Below, one piece after another: positions 30,220 to 41,434 of a stretch of 64,000 bases of DNA. Each line of letters begins with the position of its first letter. Positions within the stretch are counted from its first letter, which is position 1. Origin of the DNA: Nannochloropsis oceanica (taxonomy: Eukaryota; Sar; Eustigmatophyceae; Eustigmatales; Monodopsidaceae); the NCBI GenBank assembly GCA_004519485.1, contig CP038107.1, positions 496,001 to 560,000 of the forward strand. The letters are read 5' to 3'. The position numbers were made by a program, and so were the translations under genes. The notes under the pieces were generated by a model. The model was not told the origin of the DNA. It searched no databases and saw only the letters and a list, made by a program, of their open reading frames with translations.

Positions 30220-33200
30220 TTAGATGGCCACGCCATTGGTAAAGTTCTGGTATCTCTCATACTGGAGTGTAGTAAGGGAATTGTAGCTCTGTGTGATTAG
30301 GTCCAGAGCGAACGCCACCGTGTCTACCTTGGAGCTGGGCGCGCGCCCTCCTGACAGAAGCCGAGCGCGCAAGCGCTGGAGGATGACAGCCTTATCGGTG
30401 GCTTGGAAGCAGGGGTAGCGGGATTGTTCGGCCATGATCTCCACCAGGGCAACGATGCGTTCCATGTTAAGCTGGAGCGCGAAGAAGCCGCCGGCAAAGA
30501 GAGCGGCGAACTCGTCGAAAAGCGGTCCGTCCAACCCGCCCATGACATCCACCATTTCGGGGGTCAATTTGAAGGGAGCAGTCTCGATAGAGAAGGAGCC
30601 TCCGGGAGCAATGCCAAGGATGAAGCCATAGTCAATATGCGCCAAATGACCCTCTGTGTCTAGGAGGATGTTCCCATTGTGCCGGTCCTTAATCTGAAAC
30701 ACATAGCATACAAGCGAATAGGCAGCGAGAGAGGTTATAAATGAGCGTTTGGCCTGCGTCAGCCGAGCGGCATCGTGGCCATAAGTTGCCTGGAAATGGT
30801 GGGCTAGGCTCACATATCCATCCTTCTTCTTGAGCGCATCCAGGCTTAACGCATCAGTCAAGGTTTGAATCAAACCCGTGGAGCTTGTCGTAGATATAAT
30901 GCCATACGGCTCCAACCACAAATCCAACCCCGCCTCCACGAAAATATCCTGACACAGCTCAATAAGCTGGACCATGCACTCCTCTTGCCGCAAATCATCG
31001 TTGCTCTTGACAATCATACTCAACAAATCCCACCCTGGTCGCCGCCCGTCGGGACTAGCCGCCTTAATCCGTGCCCGCTTCGTCGCCCACGACTCCCCAA
31101 AAGCCATAGAGACATGGAATTGAACGTCCAAATAAGAATTATCCAGAATATTTTGTCGAAAGCGTTGGTCATTAGCCACCAACATCTCCAACTCAGCCTC
31201 GCTTAAGTTCCCCTTCTTGAATTCTTCAATAGCGGTCGCTACCGCTGATGGGATGTTTATGGCCGCTGCCGCCGTTGAATCTTCGACGCTCTGCCCTGCA
31301 CTCATGTTGCCTCTCTCTTCTCCACCGACGCTTCTATCAGCAGTCTCTTTCCAAGCGCAGCTCTGCTCGTACAGCTGAATGAGTTGGGCCAAGTTCACTG
31401 CCGCTGCAGACGATGAGGATGGCAAGGGGGAGGAGGAGCAGGAGGAGGAGGAGGAGGGAGCTGCCCGCCTTCCGTTGCGTGGGGAATGCACACTGACCTC
31501 GGTAATTGGAGATCCTGCAGCATCCGCTCGCACGCCTCCTGTTCTTCTCCTTCTCGTCTGCACCATCTGCAGAACCTCCGACTTACTGGCATATCGTTGG
31601 ATGACCATGCCGGCAGCAGCAGCGGAGGAAGGCATCAAGCCTCCTTGCCCGCCTGCTAAGGCCGCGTTACCCGCCAATGAGAAAGTCCGCCTTCGCTCTT
31701 CCTGGGCGTATGTTGTAGTCGTAGTTGTTGGTGTTGCTTCTGCTGCTCCTGATGCCATCTCGCCAACATCAGCTCCTGCCCCCCCTCCACCGGCGCTACC
31801 ATTACCATTACCACTCAACCCCAAGCTGATCATTCGTTCGTGCAAAGAGCTCTTGTCCAGTAGATTCTCTGCCTCCTGCTCCGACATGTAGGTCGCAGCC
31901 GACCCTGACCGTTGTTGATGATGCCCGCTTGCTTCTTTCGGTGTGGGTCGAATTACCTCAAAACAAATAAGGACAGGTACGCGGGCTTTGCTCCTGAAGA
32001 CAGCTCCTTCATCCGCACACACCCGGATAATCCTCGGCATGCTCCCGAAGTCACGCGTAATGGGAAAATACACACCATGGTATTCATTCTGAATCCTCTG
32101 CAAGGTCGCCCTCAACGTCTCCCGGCGCAGACTCGGATCGATATGCCTCAAGCTCTCTGCTGCATCCGTCAGCTCTTTCACAAAATTCATCTGCGTCGTA
32201 AACGATATCAACCCCGCCTCCTCCTTTTCGTTCTCCTTCCCGGCCCCCCTACCATCACCGGCGCTGGTGGTGGAAAACATGGCCCGACTCCCGCCATGGT
32301 GACCCATCTCCCTCGCCCGCGCCGAATAAGATCGATCATATGCCCGCAAGGTCTCGGCAATAGCCAGAGAGGCAACCTTGGGATCGTCGCCAATCTCTCC
32401 ATGCATCTTCCTGAAAGCCGTCATCGGCGGAAAGGGCCTTAACAGTGGATGCTGCCGGCACTCTTGCACCAGGGACCATTCTCGCCGCAACAAAGCAAGT
32501 TGAACTGGTGCTGCAAAGCTAAAGATGCTCAAGATCTCCTCGCTAAAGCAGTGGACGTCTCCCCGCACAGCTGCCTCAACATGCAGGGTTAATCGGATGA
32601 TACGGCCCCTCCTCGCCGTGAGCGAGGCAGGGGCGTTCGGTTGCAGCGTGTCTTCATAGTAGCCCATCATGGACCAGACCACTCTCAGAGGAATCTGAGC
32701 CGTGGACATGCAGCATATCTTAACAAGAAAGTCTTCCAGCGCCTCCAGTTGCAGTACCTGCTCTATTCCTCCCCGGTCCGACATGAGCACATACACCTGC
32801 AGCAGCTGGGGTAAGACAAAATCAACCGCCGCCAAATCCGTCTGCGCGATGGCCAAGAGCCGCTGCAAGACTAAGGCGTACTTGACCGGCTGTCCTTCAT
32901 CACGCAAATCAAACAAAAACCGCAGCAATTTAATTGCATCGTCCCCCACCCCAGGCTGCGCCAATTTTGTCTGAAATTCGGCCAGCATCCCATTTTGCCG
33001 CTCGTCCTTCAAACGAGCGTCCGCCTTGAGTAACTCGGTAAATTCCGCAGCATCGATCTGCCCCCCTTCGTACAACTGCCATGCTAGAACGACCTCGGGG
33101 GAGGATTGTCGAAAAACGCGAATTTTAGCCGAGTTTTTGTCGGCCACCGAACAACCCTCTAGCTCCAGCTCGTGTAGGTGAGTGCGCAACGTGGCATTCA

Positions 33201-34206
33201 GCAGCTTGAGGTGGTTCAAAAAATACTGAGCCAATAAGCAGTTGCGACAGACACGCACAGCCTGCTGGTACTTGAAATGTAGAAGCGGGACTTCGTCAGA
33301 GCAATATTCCAAGGCAAAGGCGCCACCGCAACTCAGACAAAAGTGCTTGGGGTTAGATCGTCCCAAGGGCTGCCCGCTGATGCCGCATGTGTCGCTGTCC
33401 TTTTTGCTTGGGCAGGTGCCAATAACGGCAGCTAGGTCTCCCGCAGAACTATGTGAAGAGGAGACGGGAGAAGAGGAGGACGAGGAAGCGGAGGAAGAAG
33501 CGGGAAAGTGCCAATTTTCCCTCCTGCTCGGGTCCGAGTTGGTCTTGGTGGATGTGGGCGTGACGCTCCTTGTGCTTTGTGTTGATGGTGATTTCCACGT
33601 CAGTACTGCCGATGGTGGGTTCATGCTGCCCTCGTTCATGCTGCCCTTATTATTTCCTCTTGGGGCGGTTGATGCGGACGCGCATCTTGCTGTGATGGTG
33701 TGTTTATCACCTCCATCCTCCAAAGCCCTCCCTTGGGCCTCGTCCTGCAGAAAAAGACTGCATTCACTCTCCTCCCCTTCCACCTCATTCACCTCCTTTT
33801 CTCCCTCCTCGTCTACCTTTTCCTCATCTTCTTCCTCGTCGTCAATATCCGCGCCGCCCGTTGACCCCATGATGCCAAACCGGACCTGCAGGCCCAGGCG
33901 TATGGCAGACAGCCAGTGCTCCAGGTCCTCCTTGCTCTGCGCCACCGCATGATACGTCGTGCCCTGCGCCGACAAGAAAAGGAACCCAAACGCGTAGTTC
34001 TGATACCGCGCCCGACCGTCCCAGGGCGACACGCCAATCACGTTCACTTCGGACCTCGGTCGTTGCCCCAAGGCCGCCTCATCCTCCGAGTCGTAGTCCC
34101 AGAGCGTGGTGCCAGCCAAGACACAAAACACCCGCTGCACCGCTGGTGGGCTCCCGCCTCCGCTGATTTGGCGCTTCCATAGGTAACCTTGCCGGGTCGA
34201 GGACAT
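30220..34206 (-). CDS. PI4KB: Phosphatidylinositol 4-kinase type III beta-like with PH and FYVE-like domains
   Basis: Makes PI4P, normally on Golgi membranes. One uninterrupted frame gives 1328 aa from ATG 34206 (MSSTRQGYLWKRQ). An upstream ATG at 34440 would add 78 residues that precede the PH fold and look non-coding. Domains: PH ~1-110; acidic/Ser linker; FYVE-like zinc finger ~268-330 (HFCLSCGGAF, VRVCRNCLLAQ) that lacks the R(R/K)HHCR basic motif and one Cys of the first pair; PIK helical region ~400-560; Ser/Gln linkers; PI4K catalytic domain ~1060-1328. The kinase has NDDLRQEECM, the catalytic loop DRHNGNILLD, HIDYGFILG (DYG for DFG) and FKLTPEMVDVMGG. It ends YERYQNFTNGVAI, matching PI4K-beta rather than VPS34. 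The lipid-binding modules probably recruit it to membranes (inference). Confidence 0.9.
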   Translation of the reverse strand: MSSTRQGYLWKRQISGGGSPPAVQRVFCVLAGTTLWDYDSEDEAALGQRPRSEVNVIGVSPWDGRARYQNYAFGFLFLSAQGTTYHAVAQSKEDLEHWLSAIRLGLQVRFGIMGSTGGADIDDEEEDEEKVDEEGEKEVNEVEGEESECSLFLQDEAQGRALEDGGDKHTITARCASASTAPRGNNKGSMNEGSMNPPSAVLTWKSPSTQSTRSVTPTSTKTNSDPSRRENWHFPASSSASSSSSSPVSSSHSSAGDLAAVIGTCPSKKDSDTCGISGQPLGRSNPKHFCLSCGGAFALEYCSDEVPLLHFKYQQAVRVCRNCLLAQYFLNHLKLLNATLRTHLHELELEGCSVADKNSAKIRVFRQSSPEVVLAWQLYEGGQIDAAEFTELLKADARLKDERQNGMLAEFQTKLAQPGVGDDAIKLLRFLFDLRDEGQPVKYALVLQRLLAIAQTDLAAVDFVLPQLLQVYVLMSDRGGIEQVLQLEALEDFLVKICCMSTAQIPLRVVWSMMGYYEDTLQPNAPASLTARRGRIIRLTLHVEAAVRGDVHCFSEEILSIFSFAAPVQLALLRREWSLVQECRQHPLLRPFPPMTAFRKMHGEIGDDPKVASLAIAETLRAYDRSYSARAREMGHHGGSRAMFSTTSAGDGRGAGKENEKEEAGLISFTTQMNFVKELTDAAESLRHIDPSLRRETLRATLQRIQNEYHGVYFPITRDFGSMPRIIRVCADEGAVFRSKARVPVLICFEVIRPTPKEASGHHQQRSGSAATYMSEQEAENLLDKSSLHERMISLGLSGNGNGSAGGGGAGADVGEMASGAAEATPTTTTTTYAQEERRRTFSLAGNAALAGGQGGLMPSSAAAAGMVIQRYASKSEVLQMVQTRRRRTGGVRADAAGSPITEVSVHSPRNGRRAAPSSSSSCSSSPLPSSSSAAAVNLAQLIQLYEQSCAWKETADRSVGGEERGNMSAGQSVEDSTAAAAINIPSAVATAIEEFKKGNLSEAELEMLVANDQRFRQNILDNSYLDVQFHVSMAFGESWATKRARIKAASPDGRRPGWDLLSMIVKSNDDLRQEECMVQLIELCQDIFVEAGLDLWLEPYGIISTTSSTGLIQTLTDALSLDALKKKDGYVSLAHHFQATYGHDAARLTQAKRSFITSLAAYSLVCYVFQIKDRHNGNILLDTEGHLAHIDYGFILGIAPGGSFSIETAPFKLTPEMVDVMGGLDGPLFDEFAALFAGGFFALQLNMERIVALVEIMAEQSRYPCFQATDKAVILQRLRARLLSGGRAPSSKVDTVAFALDLITQSYNSLTTLQYERYQNFTNGVAI

Positions 34207-35187
34207 GGTTGTATGCTGCTTAGAAACGTCTTCTTCTACTGCCCCTCCCACTGCTGTTGGCCATGATGTTTTGCCAGGCTGTGCTGATGACGATGGCGTC
34301 AGGGGGTTGGTGCTCTGTTTAAGTTGTGAGAAAGAATAGATTAGGAGGGGTGTGAGCGGTATTCTACATTTGTAGAGATGCACGTGGCTTGTGGTTCTGT
34401 ACATGTCGCATACAACAAAATGGCCAACGCTGCAGCCCATTCCTACGCTCCTGAGTGAGAAGTGAAACGACTTAACAGAACGCGGCGAAGCAAAGCAAGG
34501 AAAATGACGAAATAAGAGGGAGGTGCTTGGACCCGGGCTCCGTGGGAAGCTTGTTGTATTTCAGGGCTCTCGGGCAACCACCCACCACACCACACATTCA
34601 CAACCGATGTATGGCCGGGTGGAGTGCAGGAACTTTGGCATTGCAACAGCGTTATCCTCCCTTGTCCAGCTCCCAATACCCCGACTCAAATTGGTTTTCT
34701 CATTTTACCTACAAACCACCATGCCTTGCGCTTATCACTCAGACACCTGCACTAGACGAGCCTGTGCATATCTGTGACCCTTGCCGCTTTGCTGTTTGGA
34801 GGCAGGACGCAGGGGAGGAGGGAGGAAGACAGACCGAGCGAAACCTCCCCTTCCTCTATCACCTGATGCCTACCCACCGGCAATGAATTGCGACAAGAAG
34901 AAGCCCTCGATATATCGTGCAGGGACACCATTTAACATTGAGCACGCCGATGATCACATAGCGCGGACCTTCAAGACGTGACAGACTGCACTGTCACGGC
35001 AAGAAGACATCCGCCCCCTCCCAACGCGTCGAGGGACGCTATTGCACGAAATTCTCTGAAGTCTTCCCCAAGCCACCCACTGTCACACACTTGTGCCCGC
35101 CCCGTTTCATTTCCTGATTTTTAAATTACGTCCATAATTCACAAACCACAGCCAGCCTCCGTCCCCGACCCATTTCAAGCAGCAAAA
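34207..35187. promoter_or_regulatory. Divergent intergenic region (PI4K / SKP1)
   Basis: The 981 bp between two 5' ends. Short overlapping open frames on both strands have no recognisable protein content. I found no tRNA-like B box. Confidence 0.35.
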
Positions 35188-36250
35188 ATGAGTGACGAAG
35201 CCAAGGGAACGGAGTCCGGCAAGGTGGTGCACCTGGTCAGCCAGGAAGGCGACCAGTACGAGGTAGAAGTGGCAGTCTGCAAGATGAGCGAGCTTGTCAA
35301 AACCATGCTTCCCGATGGTATGGGCGAGGGGGGCAAGGGGCGGGAGGGGCATGCACGCGGAAGGAGTACATACACGGAGAAAGTGGAGTACGAAAAGCGG
35401 AGGGCAAGGACATGGCCCACCGGAAAGAAAGAGCTTCTCCCTCCCGTACTTCCCTGGGGGTGCAAATTAAATAACGGCCAAACGCTTCTAACCATCACCA
35501 TTCCTCCCTTTTTTTCTTCGCACCGCATTAAACACCCCCGCTCCCTCTTCACTTCCCTCCCCAAATAGACGATGACAACACCGACACGCAGGAGATCCCG
35601 TTGCCCAACGTCAAGAACAGCGTGCTGGCCAAAGTGATCGAGTTCTGTAAGCATCATAAGGATGATCCAATGAATGACATCGAAAAGGTGAGGTTCCTTA
35701 TGGGTTTTGGGGAAAGGAGAAGGACATCTTGATATGCCCGTCAATCGGTACCCAGAACCTGTGTCTGTGTGTGGTTGCTCGCTCTTTTATTATTTTTTGT
35801 TGTGTGCCCGTCCTAACAATTAAGTCTGTATAAATCTTACTCCCCTCTCCCTCTTCCTTATCGCCAAACACATCTTTATGCACTCCTCATATCCTTACCC
35901 TCCATCCCCCCCCCCTTATTTATCTGCTATCCCCTGCTCTTACTCACTCATCCCTCTTTTGCCCTCCCCTCGTTCTACAGCCTCTGAAGAGCGCGAACAT
36001 GCACGAGGTGGTGCAGGACTGGTATGCGAACTTCGTGAACGTGGACCAAGAGCTGCTATTCGAGCTCATCCTCGCCGCCAACTACATGGACATAAAACCC
36101 TTGCTAGACCTGACCTGCGCCACAGTGGCCAGCATGATCAAGGGAAAGACGCCCGAGGAGATCCGTCGCACCTTCAACATCACAAACGACTTCACTCCCG
36201 AGGAGGAGGCGCAGGTGCGTGAGGAGAACAAGTGGTGCGAGGAGGTCTAA
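35188..36250 (+). CDS. SKP1: SKP1, adaptor of SCF ubiquitin ligases
   Basis: Bridges cullin-1 and F-box proteins. Exons 35188..35317, 35569..35687 and 35981..36250 give 172 aa (human 163). The sequence is collinear with SKP1: a BTB-like N-terminus ([27 protein letters not shown]), [20 protein letters not shown], the [20 protein letters not shown] helix and the terminal [18 protein letters not shown]. All splice sites are GT-AG with matching phase. ATG 35188 follows a CAAAAATG context. Confidence 0.95.
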
Positions 36251-37073
36251 GCCCGAGGCATTAGGGAAGGAGGGAGGGAGGGATGAAGTGAGAGGGGTGA
36301 AGGAGAAGGATCAGAAGTACCAGTAACAGCAGTCGAGGAGCCGCACTAATGCTTGGCAGTCAACAAAGAGAGAGTAGTGGACATTGCAAGGGGGCAATGG
36401 GAGATGGAGGGGCTGACGAAAGGCAAGGGCACAGAATGAGGAGAACATATGCAAGAGGTATTGTGGGCCCAAAGAGGGAGAAAGAATAATATGTCATCTA
36501 GGACCTAAGACGGACGAAAGATAGTGGATCCGCAGATTCTCTGTCTCTCTTTTTACTCTCCCAGTTTGCGTCTTGCTACGGACATGTTCCCACCGTTTAG
36601 GAAAGAGATTGCGGACGGGGTGGGAGGGCGCAGGAGGGAGAAGGAGACAGCGTGTTAGATTCATGGAAGTAGGATGTGGTATGTGTTCATGTGCAGCGAC
36701 AGCAGAACAGAAGAAAAGGATGAAGGAGGAGAAGAAGACGAACAAGAAGAAGGAGAGAAATAAGAACAAGAAGCGTAACAAAAAAAGGAGAGGAAGAGAC
36801 GAGCCCTCTCTGTTGCGACGCCATTTTGGTTTTCCATCTGGAAGCAAGGCCTCCTTTGGTCGACTTCTCGTCTACCCTCAGTGTCAGCAAAAGGAAGACA
36901 AGAGAGGAAGAGAGTCAGAAGACGAATATGATTTGCTTGTTATACGACTTACTTATTTCTTTCCTTCTTTCCATCTAATAACAACTGCAAAAAAAGGGAT
37001 CCACCTACATTCATCGTCGTCGCTTCGCAAGACACAACCTCTCTTCCATTTGGTCATACTCCCTCTTTGACCT
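36251..37073. other. Intergenic, convergent, purine-rich
   Basis: 823 bp between the 3' ends of SKP1 and eIF3m. A purine-rich, Lys-codon-like tract (36710-36800) makes a fortuitous open frame. I see no gene. Confidence 0.4.
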
Positions 37074-38844
37074 CTAATTAGAATGGGAGGAGCCGCGGTG
37101 ATGATGGTGCAGTGCCTGGTGGGTGGGAGCGGGCACCCTCTTATCACGGAGGGAGTCAAGAAGGCTGCTGACGTTCTGACGCCACAAGTGAAGTTTCTCC
37201 TGGAGCCTGGACCAGTCCCGGCGGGAGAAATGCCGGTGCGACGCCCGCGTGACCATCACTACCTCCTGCTGCTGGTCCATTTTGGCCTCCAGCAACTTGG
37301 CAGTGATGGCTTGCACTACCCAGCTCTCCACTTCGTCGTGCGGGATTTGCAACGTGGCCGATACCGCCGAGTACGGGATCTCTTCGTACTCGGCCGCCAG
37401 CAAGCTCACAGACAGAAGACGCATGTCCCGCAAGGCCTTCTCGCGGTCCACGCCCTGCGCCGCCAGAACGCCCGGGTACTTGCTCTCATACTCCAAAAAA
37501 TCAGCGAGCTTTCCAAAGCTGAAAACCTGTAGCAACTCATGCACGGTTTTGTGTGCCGGGTCAGCCGCCAAACGCTTCACCGCGGGCAAACCCAGAAGAC
37601 TGGAACTCAATGCCGTCAAAGGCTGCTTGACGGCTCCAATCACGCCCTTGACCGCCAGTGCCGCCGTCTCGGAAAGATCAAGGTCGGTGTCTTGCTCCGA
37701 GAAGGTGGAAATGTACTTGATGAGGAAGTGGTGGGCCTCCGAGTTCTTGCCGGCGCTCGCCAGAGTGTCCGACACTAGCAGGTAGAGCTGTCGCTCGTTC
37801 TTCTCTGAGAGGTGCCGCCAATTCTTCTTCCAGTCCTCAAGATTCGCGAAAAAGTCCGAAAGTACCTCCAGCTGTGGGCGCGAAGTAAATGCGAGAGGAA
37901 TGAAGCGTTAAAATGTAAGAGAAAAGCAAGAACCATGCATTTTTCTGTGAGGCCGTGTACATCCTTCTAGTCTTTCACCCATTGTCTCGACCACAAACGC
38001 ACCTGCTTGGTGTCGCGTGCATATTCAATGATAGCCAAAAGGACCTGGAAGCGTTCGGGTGTGCCAGACTTAAGGAGGTTGTAGAAATTGGAGAGGAGCT
38101 TCAATCTGTAGACGTGAAGGGGAGGATGAGGAGGAAGACGAAATGGGGTTGGAAGAAAATGCGTAGTAACAGAGAAAGGAGAAATGAGAAGCAATTGACA
38201 TTGAGCAGAAGTTATCGACAATGTCTTACCGAAGACCGGGTTTCTCGTTTGCGGAGGAGCGGAGGTTGCTCACGAGTCGCTCGACCATGACGGGAAGGTC
38301 TGCCGGGTCCGACAGTCGGTCTAGCAAGGAGATCAGCACCTGTGTACATGCGAGGACAATGGTAAGGTGATAATCCAGGGGGAAGCTGTAAACGTTCTTG
38401 CATTCCGCTCTTTACTTGAGTAGAAGCAGGGGCTTAGTCGTCCGTCTTCTTACCTGGTAGGAGCCCTCGATGTCCTTCTCCACTGGCCGGGCCATGATAA
38501 CAGCGCTTTGCGCCAGCACCAACTCAATCAGCTTTCGTGCCCTCGCGTAATCTGTGCACTCCTTGGCCTCCTCTTTTTGTGTACGTGTGAGTGGGTGGCA
38601 AAATGTGTGTACGCAGCATGGATGCAGCTTAGCCTAGCCTATCCAGCTCTCATCTACTATCATCGTCCATATTGACTCCTTCCCTACCTCGGAACTTTTG
38701 CTGCGTCGCTTGGGGCAGATCGTCTGCGATAGACTTGATAAGGCGGTCATAGGCGGTCCGATCTACAATAGACAAGAGGCTGGAGGGCTCCGAAGAGGCG
38801 TAGGCCGTGGTGGCTGGCATGCTGGCATGTGTATGAGCAGGCAT
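37074..38844 (-). CDS. EIF3M: eIF3 subunit M (PCI-domain translation initiation factor)
   Basis: eIF3m belongs to the PCI/MPN core of eIF3, which loads mRNA on the 40S subunit. Five exons, 38844..38688, 38572..38454, 38339..38230, 38105..38003 and 37871..37074, join in phase to 428 aa (human 374). Recognisable parts: RLVSNLRSSANEKPGLRLKLLSNFYNLL, ERFQVLLAIIEYARDTKQ, and LSDFFANLEDWKKNW. The PCI domain in exon 5 carries HELLQVFSFGKLADFLEYE and IPHDEVESWVVQAI. The start is either ATG 38844 or ATG 38820 (MPATTAYASS), and the first was taken. The frame is open further upstream without homology. Confidence 0.9.
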
Positions 38845-39205
38845 TCTAGCCTGGGAGAGGAGGCTATTTCCCTCTGTGCATGTATGTGTGAGTGTGTGTA
38901 TTCGTGATGAACAAACACGGAGAGGGGGAGTTGAGCCCAAGCTGGCAACTGCAGCATGACAATACGCCAGAGAGACTTTGCTCTGAGGGCAATTAGAATT
39001 TGAGTTGTGATCAGGGATGTGAAGAAGCATATGCATGTGCCTCGCCTCCGCTCGCCTCTGACCACAGAAAGACCTCGCGCCACCTTTCCCGGCCCATGCA
39101 CGCTCGCAGCGCTTGTGTGTCGCGAGTCAAACCTGGACGATCAAGATCTTGATGTCGGCAGCGATAAAAGCATTCTAGGGCACAGTCTCTTATTCCAAAT
39201 ATTAA
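38845..39205. other. Intergenic, same-strand genes
   Basis: 361 bp between the eIF3m start and the PIG-L stop. It contains GT/CA-rich tracts near 38880-38910. No gene seen. Confidence 0.4.
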
Positions 39206-40404
39206 TTATGCTTTCTTAACTCTTATGCCTTCCACATGTCCAAATTGGACCCCCACCCCCTTCCCATTTGCGCCAGTGCCTTCCTCATGCAGCGTATTTA
39301 TGTAGGTGTATCGGGAAAATATGATGAAGAGACGCCGGTACCATACAAACTGACTCGCATGCGCCAGCATCGCCTTGTAAGTCAGGCCTGGGCTGTCGTT
39401 GAGGCAAAGACGAAAACCTGTTGTGCTGCTGGTGGTCCTACGCCCCCCATGATCCGTTGCACACGTTCTTCGACCCAGTGATCCACACAGACTTACCCAC
39501 AGGCATGCAAAGATTGACACCAGGATGTCAGCAGGCCCAATGTATTTTCGAATGACACTGGTTGTCTCCAATGTCCAAACTTTTACGGCAGGCGGCAACC
39601 TGGTTCCGTCTCCTCCTTGTCTGACAAGACTGCTAACCGCGCGTGCGAGAGCTACGTGATTTGGATGGCCAGATACGCCGCCCACGTCAAACGTCACGAC
39701 CTGGGCTTGGGAGAAAGTGACTTTTAATTGAGTGTGATAGCGAAATGAATTGGCAGAATCTCATACAAGCGTATATTATCCGGACTGACCTCGTCGATAT
39801 CGTCGCGAGTCACGGCCTCGCGGACGAGGGAACACAAAAGCGGCTCTGGCCAGCCATGATCGGGGCCATCCTGTCAAATTGTATGTCAAATTGATGACAT
39901 AACTCATACAAAATCAAATTCTCTTGCCCTCTTGGAACCAACTGTGTCGAAAGGCACAAGTGTGTGCAGTCGACATACTTACCTGAAGGTCCTTGTCGTC
40001 GAGCAGGGTCAATCTCTGTGGAGGGATGCCTAGCAGGCGGCATCCTTCCTCCAGCTCCTGACCACGCACAGAGCCTTGTCCGTAGTAGTCACCTGTGGCG
40101 CAGAATGCGGGTGAGGGAGTAAAATGCCGGCATAAGACGATATGAGCAATGCACAACGAACAGTCCACCTCCTCTTCCCTGCATTACCGGTAGAGACGCA
40201 CAGCACCGACATAGCCGAGCCTTGGCGCCGATAATGGGCAATCGTTGGAGAAAAAAACATGGTCTCGTCGTCAGGGTGGGCTATTATGAAGAGCGCCCGT
40301 GGCCGACCTTCTTGCTGTGAAGGAGGATGGGCTTTAAACGCAGACGGCGGCAACGTTGAGGAAGCAGCAGGAGGCGCCGGCATCTCCTTTCGTGAAATCG
40401 ACAT
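39206..40404 (-). CDS. PIGL: PIG-L, N-acetylglucosaminyl-phosphatidylinositol de-N-acetylase
   Basis: Catalyses the second step of GPI-anchor synthesis on the cytosolic ER face. Exons 40404..40188, 40092..39983, 39870..39790 and 39700..39206 give 300 aa (human 252). The zinc/catalytic motif AHPDDE follows ALFII in exon 1. STGGDYYGQGSVRGQELEEG spans the first join. FDVGGVSGHPNH, with the second His motif, is in exon 4, followed by SVIRKYIGPADI and WYRRLFIIFSRY. The human enzyme has an N-terminal transmembrane segment, but here the first ~30 residues are Pro/Ser-rich without one. About 20 extra residues (ACLWVSLCGSLGRR...) sit before LCLNDSPG. Confidence 0.9.
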
Positions 40405-40964
40405 TGTCTGTGTCTGGTAGAAATTGGTGGTGGGTCGTCAGTGGTTGAAATGGCGCGGTATGGACAGATGGAGGCAACAAGGAGAGGGGGTTGTCTAAAC
40501 GTCCCCAGCTGCAGAGACTGTGACAAGTGGATGCTGGTGCCCTGACATGCTTCTTTTCTTGAAGGCTCTAAGGCATGCTTTTTTAACAAGTACACCTCAC
40601 CTCTCGATTTAATCATTTTGTATATATATTACCAGTCCGGCATGAATTTTTTTCCTTTCCTGACTGAAGGAGAGAACCGAAGACACTTCTATAGCGATTT
40701 GTTCAGTGATGCGTTTGTGGATGCCCAGCCGTGAGTGGTTACGGAAAGCTCCTTGTAATGTGCGGGTTGAGTGCTGGGGACATGTATCGTACCAGATGGC
40801 GCCTTGATTCGGGGAGGGGCATCCAGGCACAATTGTGAAGCGAATTTTGCCAACAGCCGTTGGCGAGGGGGGGTAGAGAGGGCGATAGGAAATAGTAGAT
40901 GATACAGCAGCAGCAGCAGCAGCAGCAGCAGCCGCCAGCGGGGGGAAAGGGTTGTGCATAGACA
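40405..40964. other. Intergenic upstream of PIG-L
   Basis: Contains the PIG-L promoter side and a short (CAG)n microsatellite. No coding region recognised. Confidence 0.4.
40908..40932. repeat. (CAG)n microsatellite
   Basis: About eight CAG units, just left of the hAT-like MITE. Not in a supported coding exon. Confidence 0.7.
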
Positions 40965-41434
40965 CAGGGCCGTAACTGGTACCTAAGTACTAGTTTATAC
41001 CAGTTATACCTACCAACGGAAAAGCATTCGTACTTTTGGTAAAGTACCAAGTACCTGTTTTACACTGAATGATTTTTTATGACGCGGGGGTACGGAGAGC
41101 TGGGGGGGGCTGATATTCAAAAGTTCCCCTCCCCTACTGCTCTCAATCTTAGGACCACAATGGTTTCTCGGGCATGATCAGGCCCCCCGCGGTTCGAAGA
41201 AAGAGTAGAGACACAATTGGAAGTTGTGCGTAAAGCAGAGGGGTGATGGGGAGCCCCCGATTTCCCTGTTTCTTTACTATGGCTTGAAATAAGAGGTACC
41301 AATGGGTACTTTGACCCCTACATACTTCGTACTCTACCCCAACCTTATTGGTACTCTCAATGTCATACTTGGTAATCGGCGTCAAGACACAAGTACTACC
41401 AAGTAACCGTGGAGACGTACCAGTTCCGGCCCTG
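40965..41434 (-). mobile_element. hAT-type MITE, copy A
   Basis: A 470-bp element with terminal inverted repeats. The left end is CAGGGCCGTAACTGGTAC. The right end is its reverse complement with one mismatch. Both start CAGGG as hAT transposons do. It is flanked by an 8-bp target-site duplication, CATAGACA at 40957-40964 and CATAGACG at 41435-41442 (7 of 8 match), the hAT hallmark. The interior is rich in TACCAAGTACC/GGTACTTGG palindromes and has no transposase, so it is non-autonomous. Strand is given relative to copy B, which lies in the opposite orientation. Confidence 0.82.

Noticed and set aside
34207-34440. N-terminal extension of the PI4K from ATG 34440
   Set aside because: The 78 added residues are not protein-like, and ATG 34206 starts exactly at the PH domain.
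36573-37070. 165-residue Lys/Glu-rich frame downstream of SKP1
   Set aside because: Composition follows a GAA/AAG-rich tract, no motif or homologous block is visible, and it lies between two convergent 3' ends.
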